Positions 21,867 through 33,376 are shown, numbered from the stretch's first letter. The stretch is DNA of 64,000 nucleotides from Ectothiorhodospiraceae bacterium 2226 (GCA_013348725.1 CP054689.1:918501-982500), one strand, 5' to 3'. The notes: generated by a model from the sequence alone, not told the origin. Numbers and translations are program-made.

Positions 21867-22634
21867 CTAGAAGTCGTACTCGAACCCGGTGCGGTAGGTG
21901 ATCTCGGTGCGTTCGACGCCCTGCGGCGGGTGGCTGTTGTGGCGGATGTTGAGCGAGGTGACGAGATCGAGGTTGCCGTGCACCCGCACGCGCAACGCCG
22001 CCTCCTCCAGCAGCCGGAAATCGCCGGCATCGGTCAGGGCCGGCTGCCAGTAGGTGGTGCTGGAGAGCCGCACGCGGTCGTCGGTGCGCCAGTTGAGCGC
22101 CAAGTACACGTTGCCGCGCCACAGTCCGCTGGTGCCGCCGTCGGTGGTGCCGATGCGCTCCTCCAAACGCTCCTGCACATACATGGCGCCGACCCCCAAA
22201 AAGGCGCGGCTGTCCTGCGAGGGTTCGTCGTACAGCGTGAGCCGGGCCCCGCTGCCGACCAGTTCGCGCGAAGACAGGCGCAGGAAGCGGTTGTGCTGGC
22301 GCTGCGCGAACAACTCCCAATCCGTACGTTCACGCACATGACGCACGTGCCGCGCGTGCACGAAGCTGCGGTCGGTCACCTTCACCCCCAGCGACTCGCC
22401 GTAGGCGTAGTTGAAGGTGAGGAAGTTGGTGACCGCCTGTCGGCGCCATACCACGCCGGCGCCGGCGTTGATGCTGGAGGTGTGCACCGTACCGCTCTCG
22501 CCGCCGGCGCTTAGCGACAGCTTGCCGCTCAGCCCCTCGGGCGGGTCCACCGCCCGCAGACTCTCCACGTTCACGATCGCCTGCGCCGTGCCGCTCAAAC
22601 CGGCGAGCACCAAGGCCAACCATCCGCTGCGCAT
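21867..22634 (-). CDS. DUF481-type outer-membrane barrel protein
   Basis: The product, from ATG 22634, is 255 residues with a signal peptide ([14 protein letters not shown]) and a mature region of alternating strands ending in TGFEYDF. Motifs such as GKLSLSAGG near the start and [13 protein letters not shown] at the end match DUF481 (YdiY-like) barrels, which are salt- or acid-linked in some bacteria but lack a known function. An in-frame start 10 codons upstream is less likely. A terminator-like hairpin sits just upstream in its leader. Confidence 0.8.
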   Translation of the reverse strand: MRSGWLALVLAGLSGTAQAIVNVESLRAVDPPEGLSGKLSLSAGGESGTVHTSSINAGAGVVWRRQAVTNFLTFNYAYGESLGVKVTDRSFVHARHVRHVRERTDWELFAQRQHNRFLRLSSRELVGSGARLTLYDEPSQDSRAFLGVGAMYVQERLEERIGTTDGGTSGLWRGNVYLALNWRTDDRVRLSSTTYWQPALTDAGDFRLLEEAALRVRVHGNLDLVTSLNIRHNSHPPQGVERTEITYRTGFEYDF

Positions 22635-22651
22635 ACCGCCCCCCGGACCTG

Positions 22652-22675
22652 AAAAGTGCCGCAAAAGGGCGGCAC
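22652..22675 (-). terminator. Intrinsic-terminator-like hairpin in the leader of the DUF481 gene
   Basis: On the minus strand GTGCCGC and GCGGCAC form a 7-bp stem around a 6-base loop, followed by TTTT (22655-22652). It lies 18 bp upstream of the DUF481 start. The upstream neighbour is divergent, so the hairpin can only act on transcripts of the DUF481 gene itself, or be fortuitous. Confidence 0.5.
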
Positions 22676-22836
22676 CTTAATCACCCGTTCGGATGGCGGC
22701 AAGGACGGGGCGCCCAGTTCGGGAGGCCGAGCGGAGCGCAAGGCCCCGCTCAAACCGGGCCTGATGAATGGGGTAGAATCGCGCACTTGGCCGGCGGCGA
22801 GCGCCGGCCGATGTCATCGTCATCCGTGGAGGGATC

Positions 22837-23265
22837 ATGCCCAAGAAACTGCGCGACTTCGTCGCCGCCGCCCGCAGCCGTATTCAGGAAGTCTCGCCGG
22901 AGGCGCTGGAGGAAATGCGTGCGCAGCGACCGGACCTGCTCATACTCGACGTACGCGAGACCTACGAATTCGAGGAGGGACACATCGAGGGCGCGCACTG
23001 CATCCCGCGCGGGTTGCTCGAACCCGCCGCCGATCCCGACTACAAGCGCCCCGACCCGGTGCTGAGCACCGCCTACGAGCGCCCCGTCGTGGTGTACTGC
23101 TCGACCGGCGGGCGCAGCGCGCTGGCGGCCGCGACCCTGATGGACATGGGCTACGCCGAGGTCTACAACCTGGCCGGCGGCTGCGAGAACTGGCTGGCCG
23201 AGGACCTGCCGATGGTGACCGGCGCCGCCCCGCGCCCGGCCCCGACACCCGCGCCGGCCGCCTAA
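22837..23265 (+). CDS. Rhodanese-domain sulfurtransferase
   Basis: This 142-residue single-domain protein has the rhodanese elements LILDVRETYEFEEGHI and the active-site loop CSTGGRS, with the persulfide-forming cysteine. It probably transfers sulfane sulfur, but donor and acceptor are unknown. The last 15 residues are an Ala/Pro tail. No signal peptide is visible, so it is cytoplasmic. GGAGGG precedes ATG 22837, and a TAGAAT at 22774-22779 is a good -10 candidate. Confidence 0.92.
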   Translation: MPKKLRDFVAAARSRIQEVSPEALEEMRAQRPDLLILDVRETYEFEEGHIEGAHCIPRGLLEPAADPDYKRPDPVLSTAYERPVVVYCSTGGRSALAAATLMDMGYAEVYNLAGGCENWLAEDLPMVTGAAPRPAPTPAPAA

Positions 23266-23304
23266 GCGAGCCGATCCGGGCCGCCGCGCGCAGCCACGCC
23301 CGCC

Positions 23305-24315
23305 TCAATGGGCGCGGCCGTGCGGCCGCAACACCCCGTACAGCACCGCCGCGGCCCCGGCCGCGGCCATCAGCGTCAGCCCCTTGTGGCGCACGGCTGC
23401 GCTGTACAGGCTGTGCTCGAGGGTCATCGGCGTGCCCCCGCGCTCCTGCAGCGCACCGCCCGCCTCGTACAGGGCGCCCTGCTGCACCCCGTCCACCGGC
23501 TTGTTGGTGCGCTGCAGAAAGGGCATTACCTTGCCCATGACCTTGTCGGACAGCCGCGGCGCCACGTTCCCCAGGGTCGTGATCAGCTTACCGCCCGCAC
23601 CGACCACCACCTCGCGCACCTCGTGCTCGGCGGCGTGCAGGATGGCCGTGGCGACGGTCTCCGGGGCGTACACCGGCGGCGGGTTTTTGCCCTCCACGCC
23701 CATGTAGTTCGCCGCATGCGCGCGATAAGGGGTGTCGATGGCGCCGGGCTTGATCAAGGTGACCGACACCGGCGCGCCGTCCGCTTCGAGCTCCATGCGC
23801 AGGGCGTCCGTGAAACCCATCACCGCGGCCTTGGAGGCGCTGTAGATGCCCTGCATGGGGATCGCGCGCTCGGACAGCGCACTGCCCACGTTGATGAGCT
23901 TGCCGCCATGGCGGCGCAGGTGCTCGCAGGCGATACGGGAGCCGTGCACCACGCCCCAGTAGTTGGTTTCGAACAGCCGCTGGTGATCGGCCAGCGAGAC
24001 CTCCTCGATCTTGCCGTAGATGGACACCGCCGCGTTGTTCACCCAGGTGTCGAAGCCGCCGTAGCGCGCCAATGCCTCGTCGGCGATACGGCGCACTTCC
24101 GCCTCCGCTGCCACGTCCGCCACCACGTACGCCGCCTCGCCACCGCCCTGGCGGATCTCGTTGGTCAGATCCTCCAACGCCTCCTCGCCGCGCGCCGCGA
24201 GCAGCAGGCGCGTCCCCTTGCGCGCGGCTTGGCGCGCCGTCACCAAACCGATGCCGCTGGTCGCCCCGGTGATGACCACGGTCTGCTCAGCCAAGGGTTT
24301 CAGTTGAACCTTCAT
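23305..24315 (-). CDS. Short-chain dehydrogenase/reductase with C-terminal hydrophobic segment
   Basis: The 336-residue protein has a Rossmann TGATSGIG nucleotide site near residue 15, the NNAAV motif and the YSASK catalytic pair (Tyr, Lys) near residue 160. An extension of about 80 residues beyond the SDR core ends in a hydrophobic stretch (LMAAAGAAAVLYGVL) that may anchor it to the membrane. Substrate is unknown. The start at ATG 24315 has GGAGGG upstream and a strong promoter 25 bp further on. It is divergent from rnk. Confidence 0.88.
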   Translation of the reverse strand: MKVQLKPLAEQTVVITGATSGIGLVTARQAARKGTRLLLAARGEEALEDLTNEIRQGGGEAAYVVADVAAEAEVRRIADEALARYGGFDTWVNNAAVSIYGKIEEVSLADHQRLFETNYWGVVHGSRIACEHLRRHGGKLINVGSALSERAIPMQGIYSASKAAVMGFTDALRMELEADGAPVSVTLIKPGAIDTPYRAHAANYMGVEGKNPPPVYAPETVATAILHAAEHEVREVVVGAGGKLITTLGNVAPRLSDKVMGKVMPFLQRTNKPVDGVQQGALYEAGGALQERGGTPMTLEHSLYSAAVRHKGLTLMAAAGAAAVLYGVLRPHGRAH

Positions 24316-24347
24316 CGCTTGCCCTCCATGGCAACGCTCGTCCCCCT

Positions 24348-24375
24348 GTTCTAGCTCTCCGCGTGGGCGTGTCAA
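24348..24375 (-). promoter_or_regulatory. Sigma70 promoter of the SDR gene
   Basis: On the minus strand a perfect TTGACA (24375-24370), a 16-bp spacer and TAGAAC (24353-24348) lie upstream of the SDR start. The predicted leader is about 25 bases with a GGAGGG site. Confidence 0.65.
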
Positions 24376-24473
24376 AGTCGATCCCCCGCCCGCTTAACCC
24401 GCCCCCGCGTTTGGCGTAGACTTCGAACTTAACCTACAACGCCTTGCAGGCGTTCTTTGCAACGGAGAAGGCC

Positions 24474-24887
24474 GTGTCCCAACTTCCCCCCATCACCGTG
24501 TCCGCGTTCGACCTGGACCGGCTGGAAGCGCTGCTCGACAAGCTGCCCAAGCCGGCCAGCCCCGAGATCAACGCATTGCGCGCGGAGCTCGCGCGCGCGA
24601 ACATCGTCGAGCCGGAAGAAATGCCGCCGACGGTGGTTACCATGAACTCGCGCGTGCGCTTTGCCGTGGAGGGGACCGACGAGACATTCGAGAAGGTGCT
24701 GTGCTACCCGCGCGACATCGACGGGCAGCCGGACAAAATCTCGGTGCTCGCCCCGCTCGGCAGCGCGATGCTCGGTCTGTCCGTGGGCCAGCAGATCGCC
24801 TGGCCGCTGCCGGGGCGCAAGACGGTGCAGGTACGCATCGAGGAAGTGCTTTACCAACCCGAGCGCGCCGGCGACTACAACCGCTAG
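24474..24887 (+). CDS. rnk: Nucleoside diphosphate kinase regulator Rnk (GreA/GreB C-terminal fold)
   Basis: The 137-residue product matches Rnk in size and pattern: an N-terminal short coiled-coil (LDRLEALLDKL) and a C-terminal GreA/GreB-like domain with LAPLGSAMLGLSVGQ and a VRIEEVLYQPE end. Rnk proteins bind RNA polymerase near the secondary channel and affect nucleoside diphosphate kinase levels. GTG 24474 is favoured because GGAGAAGG lies directly upstream; a TTG at 24444 would add ten residues but has no such site. A clean terminator follows. Confidence 0.88.
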   Translation: MSQLPPITVSAFDLDRLEALLDKLPKPASPEINALRAELARANIVEPEEMPPTVVTMNSRVRFAVEGTDETFEKVLCYPRDIDGQPDKISVLAPLGSAMLGLSVGQQIAWPLPGRKTVQVRIEEVLYQPERAGDYNR

Positions 24888-24910
24888 TCGATCGCCGCCC
24901 AGAAACGAAA

Positions 24911-24936
24911 CCGCGCCCCCAAGGGCGCGGTTTTTT
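24911..24936 (+). terminator. Rho-independent terminator after rnk
   Basis: CCGCGCCC (24911-24918) pairs with GGGCGCGG (24923-24930) around a 4-base loop, followed by six T. A run of A just before the stem on the other strand is short, so the main direction is rightward. Confidence 0.9.
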
Positions 24937-24966
24937 GTTGCCTGGCGAGGCGGCCGCCGCGACGCC

Positions 24967-25899
24967 TCAGAAGCGGTAACCGAAGGTCTCCGCGAACCGC
25001 TCGGCGAAGGCCTCGGGCGTGACGCTGTGGTTCTGGGTGCCGTGATGCTCGATCTTGATGCTGCCCATCAGCGCGGCGACACGGCCGGTGGTCTTCCAGT
25101 CCATGTCGCGCATCAACCCGTACAGCAGGCCGGCGCGGTAGGCGTCGCCGCAGCCGGTCGGATCGCGCACCACCTGGGGCGGCGCGACGGGGATGTCATA
25201 CTCCCGCCCGCCGGCGTAGATGGTGGAGCCGTGGGCCCCCCGCGTGACGACCATCGCCTCCACCCGCTGCGCCAGCTTCTCCAGGCTCACCCCGGTGCGC
25301 TCGGCGAGCAGCTGCGCCTCGTAATCGTTCAGCGCCACCCAGGTCGCCTGCTCGATGAAGCCCAGCAGGGCGGCGCCGTCGAACAGCGGCATGCCCTGGC
25401 CGGGATCGAAAATGAACGGGATGCCGGCCTCGGCGAACTGGCGCGCGTGGTCGAGCATGCCCTGGCGCCCGTCGGGCGAGACGATGCCGATACTGATGTC
25501 CTGCGCGTCGCTCACGCGCACCTCGTGCGAGTGGTTCATCGCCCCCGGATGGAAGGCGGTGATCTGGTTGTCGTCCATGTCGGTGGTGATGAAGGCCTGA
25601 CCGGTGTAGGACTCGGGAATGACCCTCAAATACGCGCGCGAGATGCCGCACTCATCGAGCCAGCCCGCGTAGGGGGTGAAGTCCTCGCCGACCGTGCCCA
25701 TGGGCACGCCGTCACCGCCCAGCAGGTTTAGGTTATAGGCGATGTTGCCCGCGCAGCCGCCGAACTCGCGCCGCATGTCGGGCACCAGAAAGGACACGTT
25801 CAGGATATGGACCTGCTCCGGCAGGATGTGATTCTTGAAGCGGTCGTGGAACACCATGATGGTGTCATAGGCCATGGAGCCGCAAATCAGCGCGGTCAT
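24967..25899 (-). CDS. PfkB-family kinase, adenosine-kinase-like
   Basis: The 310-residue protein has the ribokinase-fold signatures: GGCAGNIAYNLNLLGG near residue 46 and DPTGCGDAYRAGL near residue 250, where Asp is the catalytic base in an anion-hole loop. The family phosphorylates sugars or nucleosides. Overall pattern and length resemble bacterial adenosine-kinase-like members, but the substrate cannot be read from sequence. ATG 25899 has GGAG upstream. It converges on rnk with a terminator between. Confidence 0.85.
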   Translation of the reverse strand: MTALICGSMAYDTIMVFHDRFKNHILPEQVHILNVSFLVPDMRREFGGCAGNIAYNLNLLGGDGVPMGTVGEDFTPYAGWLDECGISRAYLRVIPESYTGQAFITTDMDDNQITAFHPGAMNHSHEVRVSDAQDISIGIVSPDGRQGMLDHARQFAEAGIPFIFDPGQGMPLFDGAALLGFIEQATWVALNDYEAQLLAERTGVSLEKLAQRVEAMVVTRGAHGSTIYAGGREYDIPVAPPQVVRDPTGCGDAYRAGLLYGLMRDMDWKTTGRVAALMGSIKIEHHGTQNHSVTPEAFAERFAETFGYRF

Positions 25900-25997
25900 C
25901 GATTCTCCTTCAGGTTTTTTCTTCGGTGCATGGCGCGAGCCGGCGCCCGAACGGGTGTAGGCCACCCGTGGGCGCCGCACAGGCGTGCAGCGCGTGC

Positions 25998-26375
25998 CTA
26001 CAACAGGATCAACAGCCAGACGGCCCCGGCGAGGACGACGCTCACGAACACCGCCGCCGAGCCGAGATCTTTGGCGCGCCCCGCCAATGGATGGTGCTCG
26101 GTACCTATGCGGTTAACGGTCGCTTCCACCGCCGAGTTGAGCAATTCGGCCACCATCACCAGCAGCACCACCGCCACCAGCAGCGCCCGCTCCAACGGCC
26201 CCTCCCCCAGCCAAACGGCGAGCGGCAACAGCACCGCGGCCGCCACCACTTCCAGACGGAAGGCCCGCTCGTGGCGAAACGCCGCCCTCAACCCTTGCCA
26301 GGAATAGCGCGTGGCGTTGGCCAGCCGGCGCAGTTCATGCGGCGGCTTGCGCAACTCCGACGGCAGTTCGCTCAC
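25998..26375 (-). CDS. dgkA: Diacylglycerol kinase
   Basis: The 125-residue membrane protein has the three helices of DgkA, the [11 protein letters not shown] motif and the [16 protein letters not shown] motif with active-site residues. It phosphorylates diacylglycerol left over from periplasmic glycan synthesis. The GTG start at 26375 overlaps the gcvPB stop by 4 bp (GTGA), which both fixes the start and implies coupling to the glycine cleavage operon, an unexpected partner. Confidence 0.93.
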   Translation of the reverse strand: MSELPSELRKPPHELRRLANATRYSWQGLRAAFRHERAFRLEVVAAAVLLPLAVWLGEGPLERALLVAVVLLVMVAELLNSAVEATVNRIGTEHHPLAGRAKDLGSAAVFVSVVLAGAVWLLILL

Positions 26376-27826
26376 GGGACGGGCTGCCAGGCCAGATCGA
26401 GCTCGCGCGCCGCGCGCACGTCGTCCAGGCGCCGCACGGGCAGCGTGTAGGGGGCGCCCTTCAAGGTCTCCACGTTCTCCCGCGCCTCGCCCAGGATGGC
26501 CACCATCGCGTCCACGAAGGCGTCCAAGGCGTCCATGGCTTCGGTCTCGGTCGGCTCGATGAGCAGGCACTCGGGCACCAGCAACGGGAAATAAGTGGTC
26601 GGCGCATGGAAGCCGTAATCCAGCAGCCGCTTGGCGAAGTCCATCGCCGTGGCGTCGTGCTCCTTGGCCTGGCGCTTGAGGGTGAGGATGAACTCGTGCG
26701 TCGCGCGCCGCTTCGGGTAGGCCATGTCGAAGCCGGCCGCCTTGAGGCGCGCCATCAGGTAATTGGCGTTCAGCGTCGCGTAGTCGGCGACCCGCGCCAT
26801 GCCCTCGCGCCCGAGCAGGCGCGCATACACATAGGCGCGCAGCAACACCCCGGCGTTGCCCATATAGGTCGACAGGCGACCGATAGACTGCGGGCGGTCC
26901 TGCTCGGTGAGCCAGCGGTAGGTGCCGCTCGCGGTCTTGTCCACAATGGGGATGGGCAGATAGGGCACCAGGCGCTCGCTCACCCCCACCGGACCGGCGC
27001 CCGGCCCGCCGCCGCCGTGGGGCGTGGAGAAGGTCTTGTGCAGGTTCATGTGGATCACGTCGAAGCCCATGTCGCCGGGCTTCACCTTGCCGAGGATGGC
27101 GTTCAGGTTGGCGCCGTCGTAGTACAGCAGCCCGCCCGCCTCGTGCACGATGCGCGCGATCTCCATGATGCGACGCTCGAACACGCCCAGGGTGGAGGGG
27201 TTGGTGAGCATGATGCCCGCGGTCTGCGGACCCACCGCGGCGCGCAGCGCTTCGAGGTCCACGTCGCCCTGGGCGTCGGTGGGGATCTCGCGCACCTTGT
27301 AGCCGCACATCACCGCCGTCGCCGGATTGGTGCCGTGCGCCGCATCCGGCACGATGATCTCGGTGCGCGCCTCGTCGCCACGCGCCTCGTGATAGGCGCG
27401 GATCATGGCGACGCCGGCGAACTCGCCCTGCGCGCCCGCCATCGGCGTGAGTGAGACGCCCTTCATGCCGGTGACGTCCTTGAGGATCTCCTGCAGCTCA
27501 TACATGCAGGCCATGAACCCCTGGCCGAGCCGGTCCGGGCCGCCCGGGTGGCGACCGACCAGCCCCGGCAACATGGCCAGCGAATTGCAGCCGCGCGGGT
27601 TGTACTTCATGGTGCACGAGCCGAGCGGGTAGAAGTGCGTGTCGATGGAGAAGTTCTTCTGCGACAGGCGCGTGTAATGGCGCACCGTCTGCAACTCCGA
27701 CACCTCGGGCAGACGCGGCGGCGCGCTACGCCGCAGATGGGCGGGAATATCGTCCGCCGCCGGGGCGTCCAGCGGTACCTGGGCGGCGTTGGTGCGGCCG
27801 GCCTGGCTTTGCTCGAAGATCAGCAT
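26372..27826 (-). CDS. gcvPB: Glycine dehydrogenase (decarboxylating) subunit 2
   Basis: This 484-residue protein is the C-terminal half of split P-protein. It has the GSCTMKYNP motif and the pyridoxal-phosphate lysine region ([16 protein letters not shown]). With GcvPA it decarboxylates glycine and loads the aminomethyl group on lipoyl-GcvH. ATG 27826 has GAGGAGACGT upstream. It is separated from gcvPA by a metallo-hydrolase gene and tpx, whereas the two halves are usually adjacent. Confidence 0.96.
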   Translation of the reverse strand: MLIFEQSQAGRTNAAQVPLDAPAADDIPAHLRRSAPPRLPEVSELQTVRHYTRLSQKNFSIDTHFYPLGSCTMKYNPRGCNSLAMLPGLVGRHPGGPDRLGQGFMACMYELQEILKDVTGMKGVSLTPMAGAQGEFAGVAMIRAYHEARGDEARTEIIVPDAAHGTNPATAVMCGYKVREIPTDAQGDVDLEALRAAVGPQTAGIMLTNPSTLGVFERRIMEIARIVHEAGGLLYYDGANLNAILGKVKPGDMGFDVIHMNLHKTFSTPHGGGGPGAGPVGVSERLVPYLPIPIVDKTASGTYRWLTEQDRPQSIGRLSTYMGNAGVLLRAYVYARLLGREGMARVADYATLNANYLMARLKAAGFDMAYPKRRATHEFILTLKRQAKEHDATAMDFAKRLLDYGFHAPTTYFPLLVPECLLIEPTETEAMDALDAFVDAMVAILGEARENVETLKGAPYTLPVRRLDDVRAARELDLAWQPVP

Positions 27827-27891
27827 ACGTCTCCTCGACGAAGTCATAACTCTTGAAGGGCCCCCGCCGCGCGGGCGGGGGCGTAGGGGTC

Positions 27892-28851
27892 TCAGAACGC
27901 GGCGGCCTCGACCTGCAGGTAGGCGTGCGAGACGCTCGCGCCGATGCCTTCCTGCAGATCCGGGTAGTAGGTCTCGAATTCGGCCATCTGCTCGCGCACC
28001 CGCGGTGCGATTTCGAAGTCCGGCAGGCCCTCGTCGAAGCCCTCTTCCACGACTGCCCACAGGCGCTCGAAATACGCGCGCTGGCGGGCGACGGCCTCGC
28101 CCTCGGTCACGTCGCCGTGGCCCGGCACCACCACCTCGGCGCCGAGCGCCTCGAGCACCTCGAGCAACGCGATCCAGCCTTGGAAGTCCGCATCGAAGGT
28201 GCCCGCGATGCGGCCCTGGTAGACCACGTCGCCGGCCAGCAGCACACGCTGCTCGGGCAGCCACAACACCAGATCGCCGGGCGAATGGCCGTGCGGGGAG
28301 AGGTAGAACTCGCCGCGCACGCCGCCGAAGTCCCGCGCGCTGTTGTCGCTCACCGTGACGTTGGGCGGCAGCACGCGCGAGTCGCCGGTGGCGCCTTCGG
28401 TCATGTCGTTGAAGCGGCGCACCCACTCCAGGCCGTCGTTCTCGATCAACTCGCGCGTCCTGGCCGAGGCGAGGATCTCGGTGCCGTCCTCCGCGACGGC
28501 GGCGTTGCCCAGCCAGTGATCGCCATGACTGTGGGAATTGACGATCCAGCGGATCGGCGCCTCGGTCACGGTACGGATAGTGCGCAGGATGGCCTCGCCG
28601 ATGACCTCCGACGAGCCGGTGTCGAACACCAGCACGCCCTCCTCGGTCACGACGAAGGCCATGTTGGCGTTCCAACCGAGGTTCTCGGCGCTGGGGAAGT
28701 CGCGCGAGGGCGTGAGCACGGCGTACACATTCGGCGCGATCTCCTGCGCGCTCATCTCGTAATCGTCGACGGTGGCCGGCTTGGCCTGCACCGCCAGACT
28801 CAACGCCAGGAGCACCAGCACCGCCGCACCTTGGTAAACATTCAATCGCAT
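27892..28851 (-). CDS. Exported metallo-beta-lactamase-fold hydrolase
   Basis: The 319-residue product has a signal peptide (residues 1-23, ending VQAKP) and an MBL fold with the zinc ligands in [10 protein letters not shown], the SPHGHSPGD histidine, LLAGDVVY and the final VVPGHGDV. The pattern resembles class-B-like, SoxH-type or quinoprotein-associated hydrolases rather than glyoxalases. Substrate is unknown. AGGAGGT precedes ATG 28851 at ideal spacing. The gene lies between tpx and gcvPB on the same strand. Confidence 0.85.
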   Translation of the reverse strand: MRLNVYQGAAVLVLLALSLAVQAKPATVDDYEMSAQEIAPNVYAVLTPSRDFPSAENLGWNANMAFVVTEEGVLVFDTGSSEVIGEAILRTIRTVTEAPIRWIVNSHSHGDHWLGNAAVAEDGTEILASARTRELIENDGLEWVRRFNDMTEGATGDSRVLPPNVTVSDNSARDFGGVRGEFYLSPHGHSPGDLVLWLPEQRVLLAGDVVYQGRIAGTFDADFQGWIALLEVLEALGAEVVVPGHGDVTEGEAVARQRAYFERLWAVVEEGFDEGLPDFEIAPRVREQMAEFETYYPDLQEGIGASVSHAYLQVEAAAF

Positions 28852-28910
28852 GATCTGACCTCCTGCAGTCGAACGGACGGCGCCCGCGCCCCGCCTCTCG
28901 TGTCGACAGC

Positions 28911-29414
28911 TTACCCCAAGGCCTTCATCGCGCGCGCGTAATCGGGTTCCTGCGCGATCTCGGACACCAACTCGGCGTGCAGCACCTTGTCCTGCTCGTC
29001 CAGCACCACCACCGCGCGCGCCGTCACCCCGGCGAGCGGCCCGTCGGTGATCAGTACGCCGTAGTCCTCGGCGAAGCGGCGGTCGCGCATCATCGACAGC
29101 GTGACCACGTGATCGAGGTCCGCACCCGCGCAGAAACGCGTCTGGGCGAAAGGCAGGTCGGCCGAGATCATCAACATCAGCGCATCGGCCTCGCCGCCCT
29201 TCGCCAGTTCGTGGAACTTGCGCGTGGAGGTGGCGCAGACCGGGGTATCCAGACTCGGCACGATGTTGAGCAGCTTCTTTCGGCCCCTGAAATCGGCCAA
29301 CGACACGTCCTTGAGATCCTTGTCGGTGAGGCGGAAGTCGGGCGCCTGGGCGCCGACCGCCGGCAGTTCCCCGTTGGTGTGGATGGGGTTGCCCTTGAGG
29401 GTAATGGTCGCCAT
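28911..29414 (-). CDS. tpx: Thiol peroxidase
   Basis: The 167-residue protein is an atypical 2-Cys peroxiredoxin: the peroxidatic cysteine is in [15 protein letters not shown] and the resolving cysteine in [10 protein letters not shown]. It reduces hydrogen and alkyl peroxides using thioredoxin. The ATG at 29414 has AAGGAG upstream. A further in-frame start 22 bp upstream would add seven residues and is less likely. It follows gcvPA by about 85 bp in the same direction. Confidence 0.95.
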   Translation of the reverse strand: MATITLKGNPIHTNGELPAVGAQAPDFRLTDKDLKDVSLADFRGRKKLLNIVPSLDTPVCATSTRKFHELAKGGEADALMLMISADLPFAQTRFCAGADLDHVVTLSMMRDRRFAEDYGVLITDGPLAGVTARAVVVLDEQDKVLHAELVSEIAQEPDYARAMKALG

Positions 29415-29500
29415 GGGTTCTCCTTGTTGCGTCATGTGCTTGTCCCGATGCCGCACAGGGGCTGGTACCCCCGCGCAAGCGTCGGACCTGCTCTCGGGCG

Positions 29501-30877
29501 TTAGCTCGTCGGGGCCGCCAGGTGCGCGAAAATGCGCTCCAGGTGCTGACCGTAGGCCTCGATGTCCTCCTGGCCGCGCACCTCGGTGGCGCACACCAGC
29601 AGGCAGTTCTCGAGCTCGGGATAGTCCTGCCCGAGGGGATATCCGCCCACCACGTCCTGCGCCTCCAGCGCGCCCAGCACCTCGGCGACGGGGCGCGGCA
29701 GGCGCAGCACCGCCTCGTGGAACACCGGGCGCTCGAACACCGTCTCCACGCCCTCCAGCGCGGTGAGCCGCTCGATCAGCGCGCGCGTGTTGGCATGGGC
29801 GCTGCGCGCCACGCTCTCCAGGCCCGCCGGACCGAGCAGACTGAGGTAGATGGTGGCGGCGGTCACCAGCAGACCCTGGTTGGTGCAGATGTTGGACGTC
29901 GCCTTGGAGCGGCGGATGTGCTGCTCGCGCGCCTGCAGGGTGAGCGCATAGCCGGTCTTGCCGTCGAGGTCCACGGTCTTGCCCACGATGCGCCCCGGCA
30001 TCTGGCGCACGTGCTCCTTGCGACAGCACATGAAACCGAAGTACGGCCCGCCCGAGGACAAGGGCACGCCGAGCGGCTGGCCCTCGCCGCACACGATGTC
30101 GGCGCCGTTGGCGCCCCACTCGCCCGGCGGCTTCAACAGCGCGAGCGCGGTGGGGTTGACCAGACCGATCACCAAGGCGTTGTGGCGGTGGGCCCAATCG
30201 GTGAGCGCGTCGACCTCTTCCAGCACCCCGAAGAAATTCGGCTGCGGGATGACCAGCGCCGCGAACTCGCCCGGCTCGGCGGGCAGCGTGTCGGGGTCGA
30301 TGTAGCCGCCCTTGCGGTCGTAGGCCACGGTCTCCAGGGTGAAGCCCTGGTTGCGCACGATGGTGTGCACCACCTTGCGGTAAGTCGGGTGCACCGTGCT
30401 CGGCACCAGGATGCGGCGGCTGGTATTGCGCCGGTTGGCGCGCACCGACATCAGTACCGCCTCAGCGAGCGCCGAGGCGCCGTCGTACAGCGAGGCGTTG
30501 GAGACGTCCATGCCGGTCAGGCCGGTCATCATGGTCTGGAATTCGTACAGGAGCTGCAGCGTGCCCTGGCTGGCCTCGGCCTGGTAGGGGGTATAGGCGC
30601 TGTAGAACTCCCCGCGCGTGGTGATCTCCCACACCGCAGCCGGGATGTGGTGCTCGTAGGCGCCCGCGCCGAGAAAGCTCAGCGGCTGACCGTCCTGGCG
30701 CGCGCGCTCGCGCATCAGGCGCGTCAACTCCATCTCCGACAGGCCCGGCGGCACCTGCGTGAGCGGCCCGGCACGCAACTCGGCCGGGATCTCCTCGAAC
30801 AACTGCTCGATGCTATCGACCCCGATGGTCGCCAGCATGCGGCGTACTTCGTCCTCGGTATGCGGTATGAACGGCAT
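29501..30877 (-). CDS. gcvPA: Glycine dehydrogenase (decarboxylating) subunit 1
   Basis: This 458-residue protein is the N-terminal half of split P-protein, beginning [15 protein letters not shown] and containing [13 protein letters not shown] and [14 protein letters not shown], both typical of GcvPA. It lacks the PLP lysine, which GcvPB supplies. AAGGA precedes ATG 30877. The distance to gcvH is 34 bp. Confidence 0.96.
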   Translation of the reverse strand: MPFIPHTEDEVRRMLATIGVDSIEQLFEEIPAELRAGPLTQVPPGLSEMELTRLMRERARQDGQPLSFLGAGAYEHHIPAAVWEITTRGEFYSAYTPYQAEASQGTLQLLYEFQTMMTGLTGMDVSNASLYDGASALAEAVLMSVRANRRNTSRRILVPSTVHPTYRKVVHTIVRNQGFTLETVAYDRKGGYIDPDTLPAEPGEFAALVIPQPNFFGVLEEVDALTDWAHRHNALVIGLVNPTALALLKPPGEWGANGADIVCGEGQPLGVPLSSGGPYFGFMCCRKEHVRQMPGRIVGKTVDLDGKTGYALTLQAREQHIRRSKATSNICTNQGLLVTAATIYLSLLGPAGLESVARSAHANTRALIERLTALEGVETVFERPVFHEAVLRLPRPVAEVLGALEAQDVVGGYPLGQDYPELENCLLVCATEVRGQEDIEAYGQHLERIFAHLAAPTS

Positions 30878-30911
30878 GGATGGTCCTTGAGGGTGCGCGG
30901 GGGGCGGCGCG

Positions 30912-31307
30912 TCAGTGGGACTCGGCGGCGACCAGGGCGGTGTAGGCGTCGGCGTCCATCAGCTGCGCCAGCGCGTCGGCGTCGCTCGGACGCAGGCGAA
31001 ACAGCCAGCCCTCGCCGTAGGGGTCCTGGTTCACGCGCTCGGGGGCGTCGGACAGCGACTCGTTGCTCTCCACGACCTCACCCGCCAGCGGGCTGTACAC
31101 GTCGGAGGCGGCCTTGACCGACTCGACCACGGCGCAGTCTTCGCCGGCGGTGACTTCGCGGCCGACCGCGGGCGTCTCGACGAACACCATATCGCCCAGC
31201 AGGTCCTGGGCATGATCGGTGATGCCGATCACGACGGTTCCGTCGTCCATCGGACGCACCCACTCGTGGGATTTGGTGTAGCGCAGCTCTTGCGGCACGT
31301 TGCTCAT
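30912..31307 (-). CDS. gcvH: Glycine cleavage system H protein
   Basis: The 131-residue protein carries the lipoyl attachment lysine in [14 protein letters not shown]. The lipoyl arm shuttles the aminomethyl group between P, T and L proteins. GAGGAG precedes ATG 31307; a start 14 codons earlier is open but not favoured. Its lipoate is made by the LipA encoded at the head of the same operon. Confidence 0.97.
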   Translation of the reverse strand: MSNVPQELRYTKSHEWVRPMDDGTVVIGITDHAQDLLGDMVFVETPAVGREVTAGEDCAVVESVKAASDVYSPLAGEVVESNESLSDAPERVNQDPYGEGWLFRLRPSDADALAQLMDADAYTALVAAESH

Positions 31308-31333
31308 GGGAGACTCCTCGGGATGAGTGCGGA

Positions 31334-32425
31334 TTACAGTTCGATGCAAATCTTGCCGTGGCGCACGAAGGGCGGCTTCACGAGCTTGGCGCTCAGCGCG
31401 CGACCGCGCACGTCCACCGTGAACGGGCCGTCGGCCTCGCGCGCCACGCGCGCCAGGGCGATGGCGCGCCCCAGGGTGGGCGAAAAGCTACCGCTGGTGA
31501 TCTCACCCACTTCGCGGCCGTCCACCAGCACCTTCTGGTGGTTGCGCAGCACGCCCTTGTCCTGCAACACCAGGGCGATCATGCGGTGCGGGATGCCCCG
31601 CTCGCGCTGGGCCAGCAACGCCGCTCGGCCGATGAAGTCGCGCGCCTCGCCCGCCGACGCGTCGCCCAGCGCGACGGTCCAGCCCAGATTGGCTTGATAG
31701 GGCGTGGTGGTCTCGTCCATGTCGGCCCCGTAGAGGTTCATGCCCGCCTCCAGGCGCAGCGTGTCGCGTGCGCCGAGGCCGATGGGGCGCACGCCCTCGG
31801 CCGCCAGCGCCTGCCAGACGCTCACCGCCCGCTCGGCGGGCAACATGATCTCGTAACCGTCCTCGCCGGTGTAACCGGTACGCGCCACGAAGCTGTCGTC
31901 CATCGGCAGGGCCCAGAACGGCTTCAAGTCGGCCGGCGCCGCGCCGATCACCCGATGGGCCTTGGCGCGCGCCTCGGGCCCCTGCACCGCGAGCAGCGCG
32001 AGTTCGCGTCGCTCCTGCACGTCCACGCCGAACGGCTGCGCGTGGCGCGTGATCCAGGCGAGGTCCTTGTCGCGCGTGGCCGCGTTGACCACCAGGCGGA
32101 ACCAGTCCTCGCGCAGGTAGTACACGATCAGATCGTCGATCACGCCGCCCTGCTCATTCAGCATGCAGCTGTACAGGGCGCGCCCGCTCTCCTGCAGCTT
32201 GGCCACGTCGTTGGCGAGCAGGTGCGCAAGGAACGGGCGTGCCTGCGCGCCCGTGAGGTCGACGATGGTCATGTGCGAGACGTCGAACATGCCCGCGTCG
32301 CGGCGCACCGCATGGTGCTCCTCGATCTGCGAGCCGTAGTGGATGGGCATGTCCCAACCACCGAAATCGATCATCTTGGCACCGGCCTCGACGTGGGTGT
32401 CATACAGCGGCGTGCGGTTTCCCAT
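31334..32425 (-). CDS. gcvT: Glycine cleavage system T protein (aminomethyltransferase)
   Basis: The 363-residue protein matches GcvT in length and has [10 protein letters not shown], the conserved [12 protein letters not shown] motif that lines the folate pocket, and [13 protein letters not shown]. It moves the methylene group from lipoyl-GcvH to tetrahydrofolate, releasing ammonia. AAAGGA precedes ATG 32425. Confidence 0.97.
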   Translation of the reverse strand: MGNRTPLYDTHVEAGAKMIDFGGWDMPIHYGSQIEEHHAVRRDAGMFDVSHMTIVDLTGAQARPFLAHLLANDVAKLQESGRALYSCMLNEQGGVIDDLIVYYLREDWFRLVVNAATRDKDLAWITRHAQPFGVDVQERRELALLAVQGPEARAKAHRVIGAAPADLKPFWALPMDDSFVARTGYTGEDGYEIMLPAERAVSVWQALAAEGVRPIGLGARDTLRLEAGMNLYGADMDETTTPYQANLGWTVALGDASAGEARDFIGRAALLAQRERGIPHRMIALVLQDKGVLRNHQKVLVDGREVGEITSGSFSPTLGRAIALARVAREADGPFTVDVRGRALSAKLVKPPFVRHGKICIEL

Positions 32426-32458
32426 GGGCTTTCCTTTGTGTCGCGGCTGTGTCGCAGC

Positions 32459-33376
<918 letters not shown>

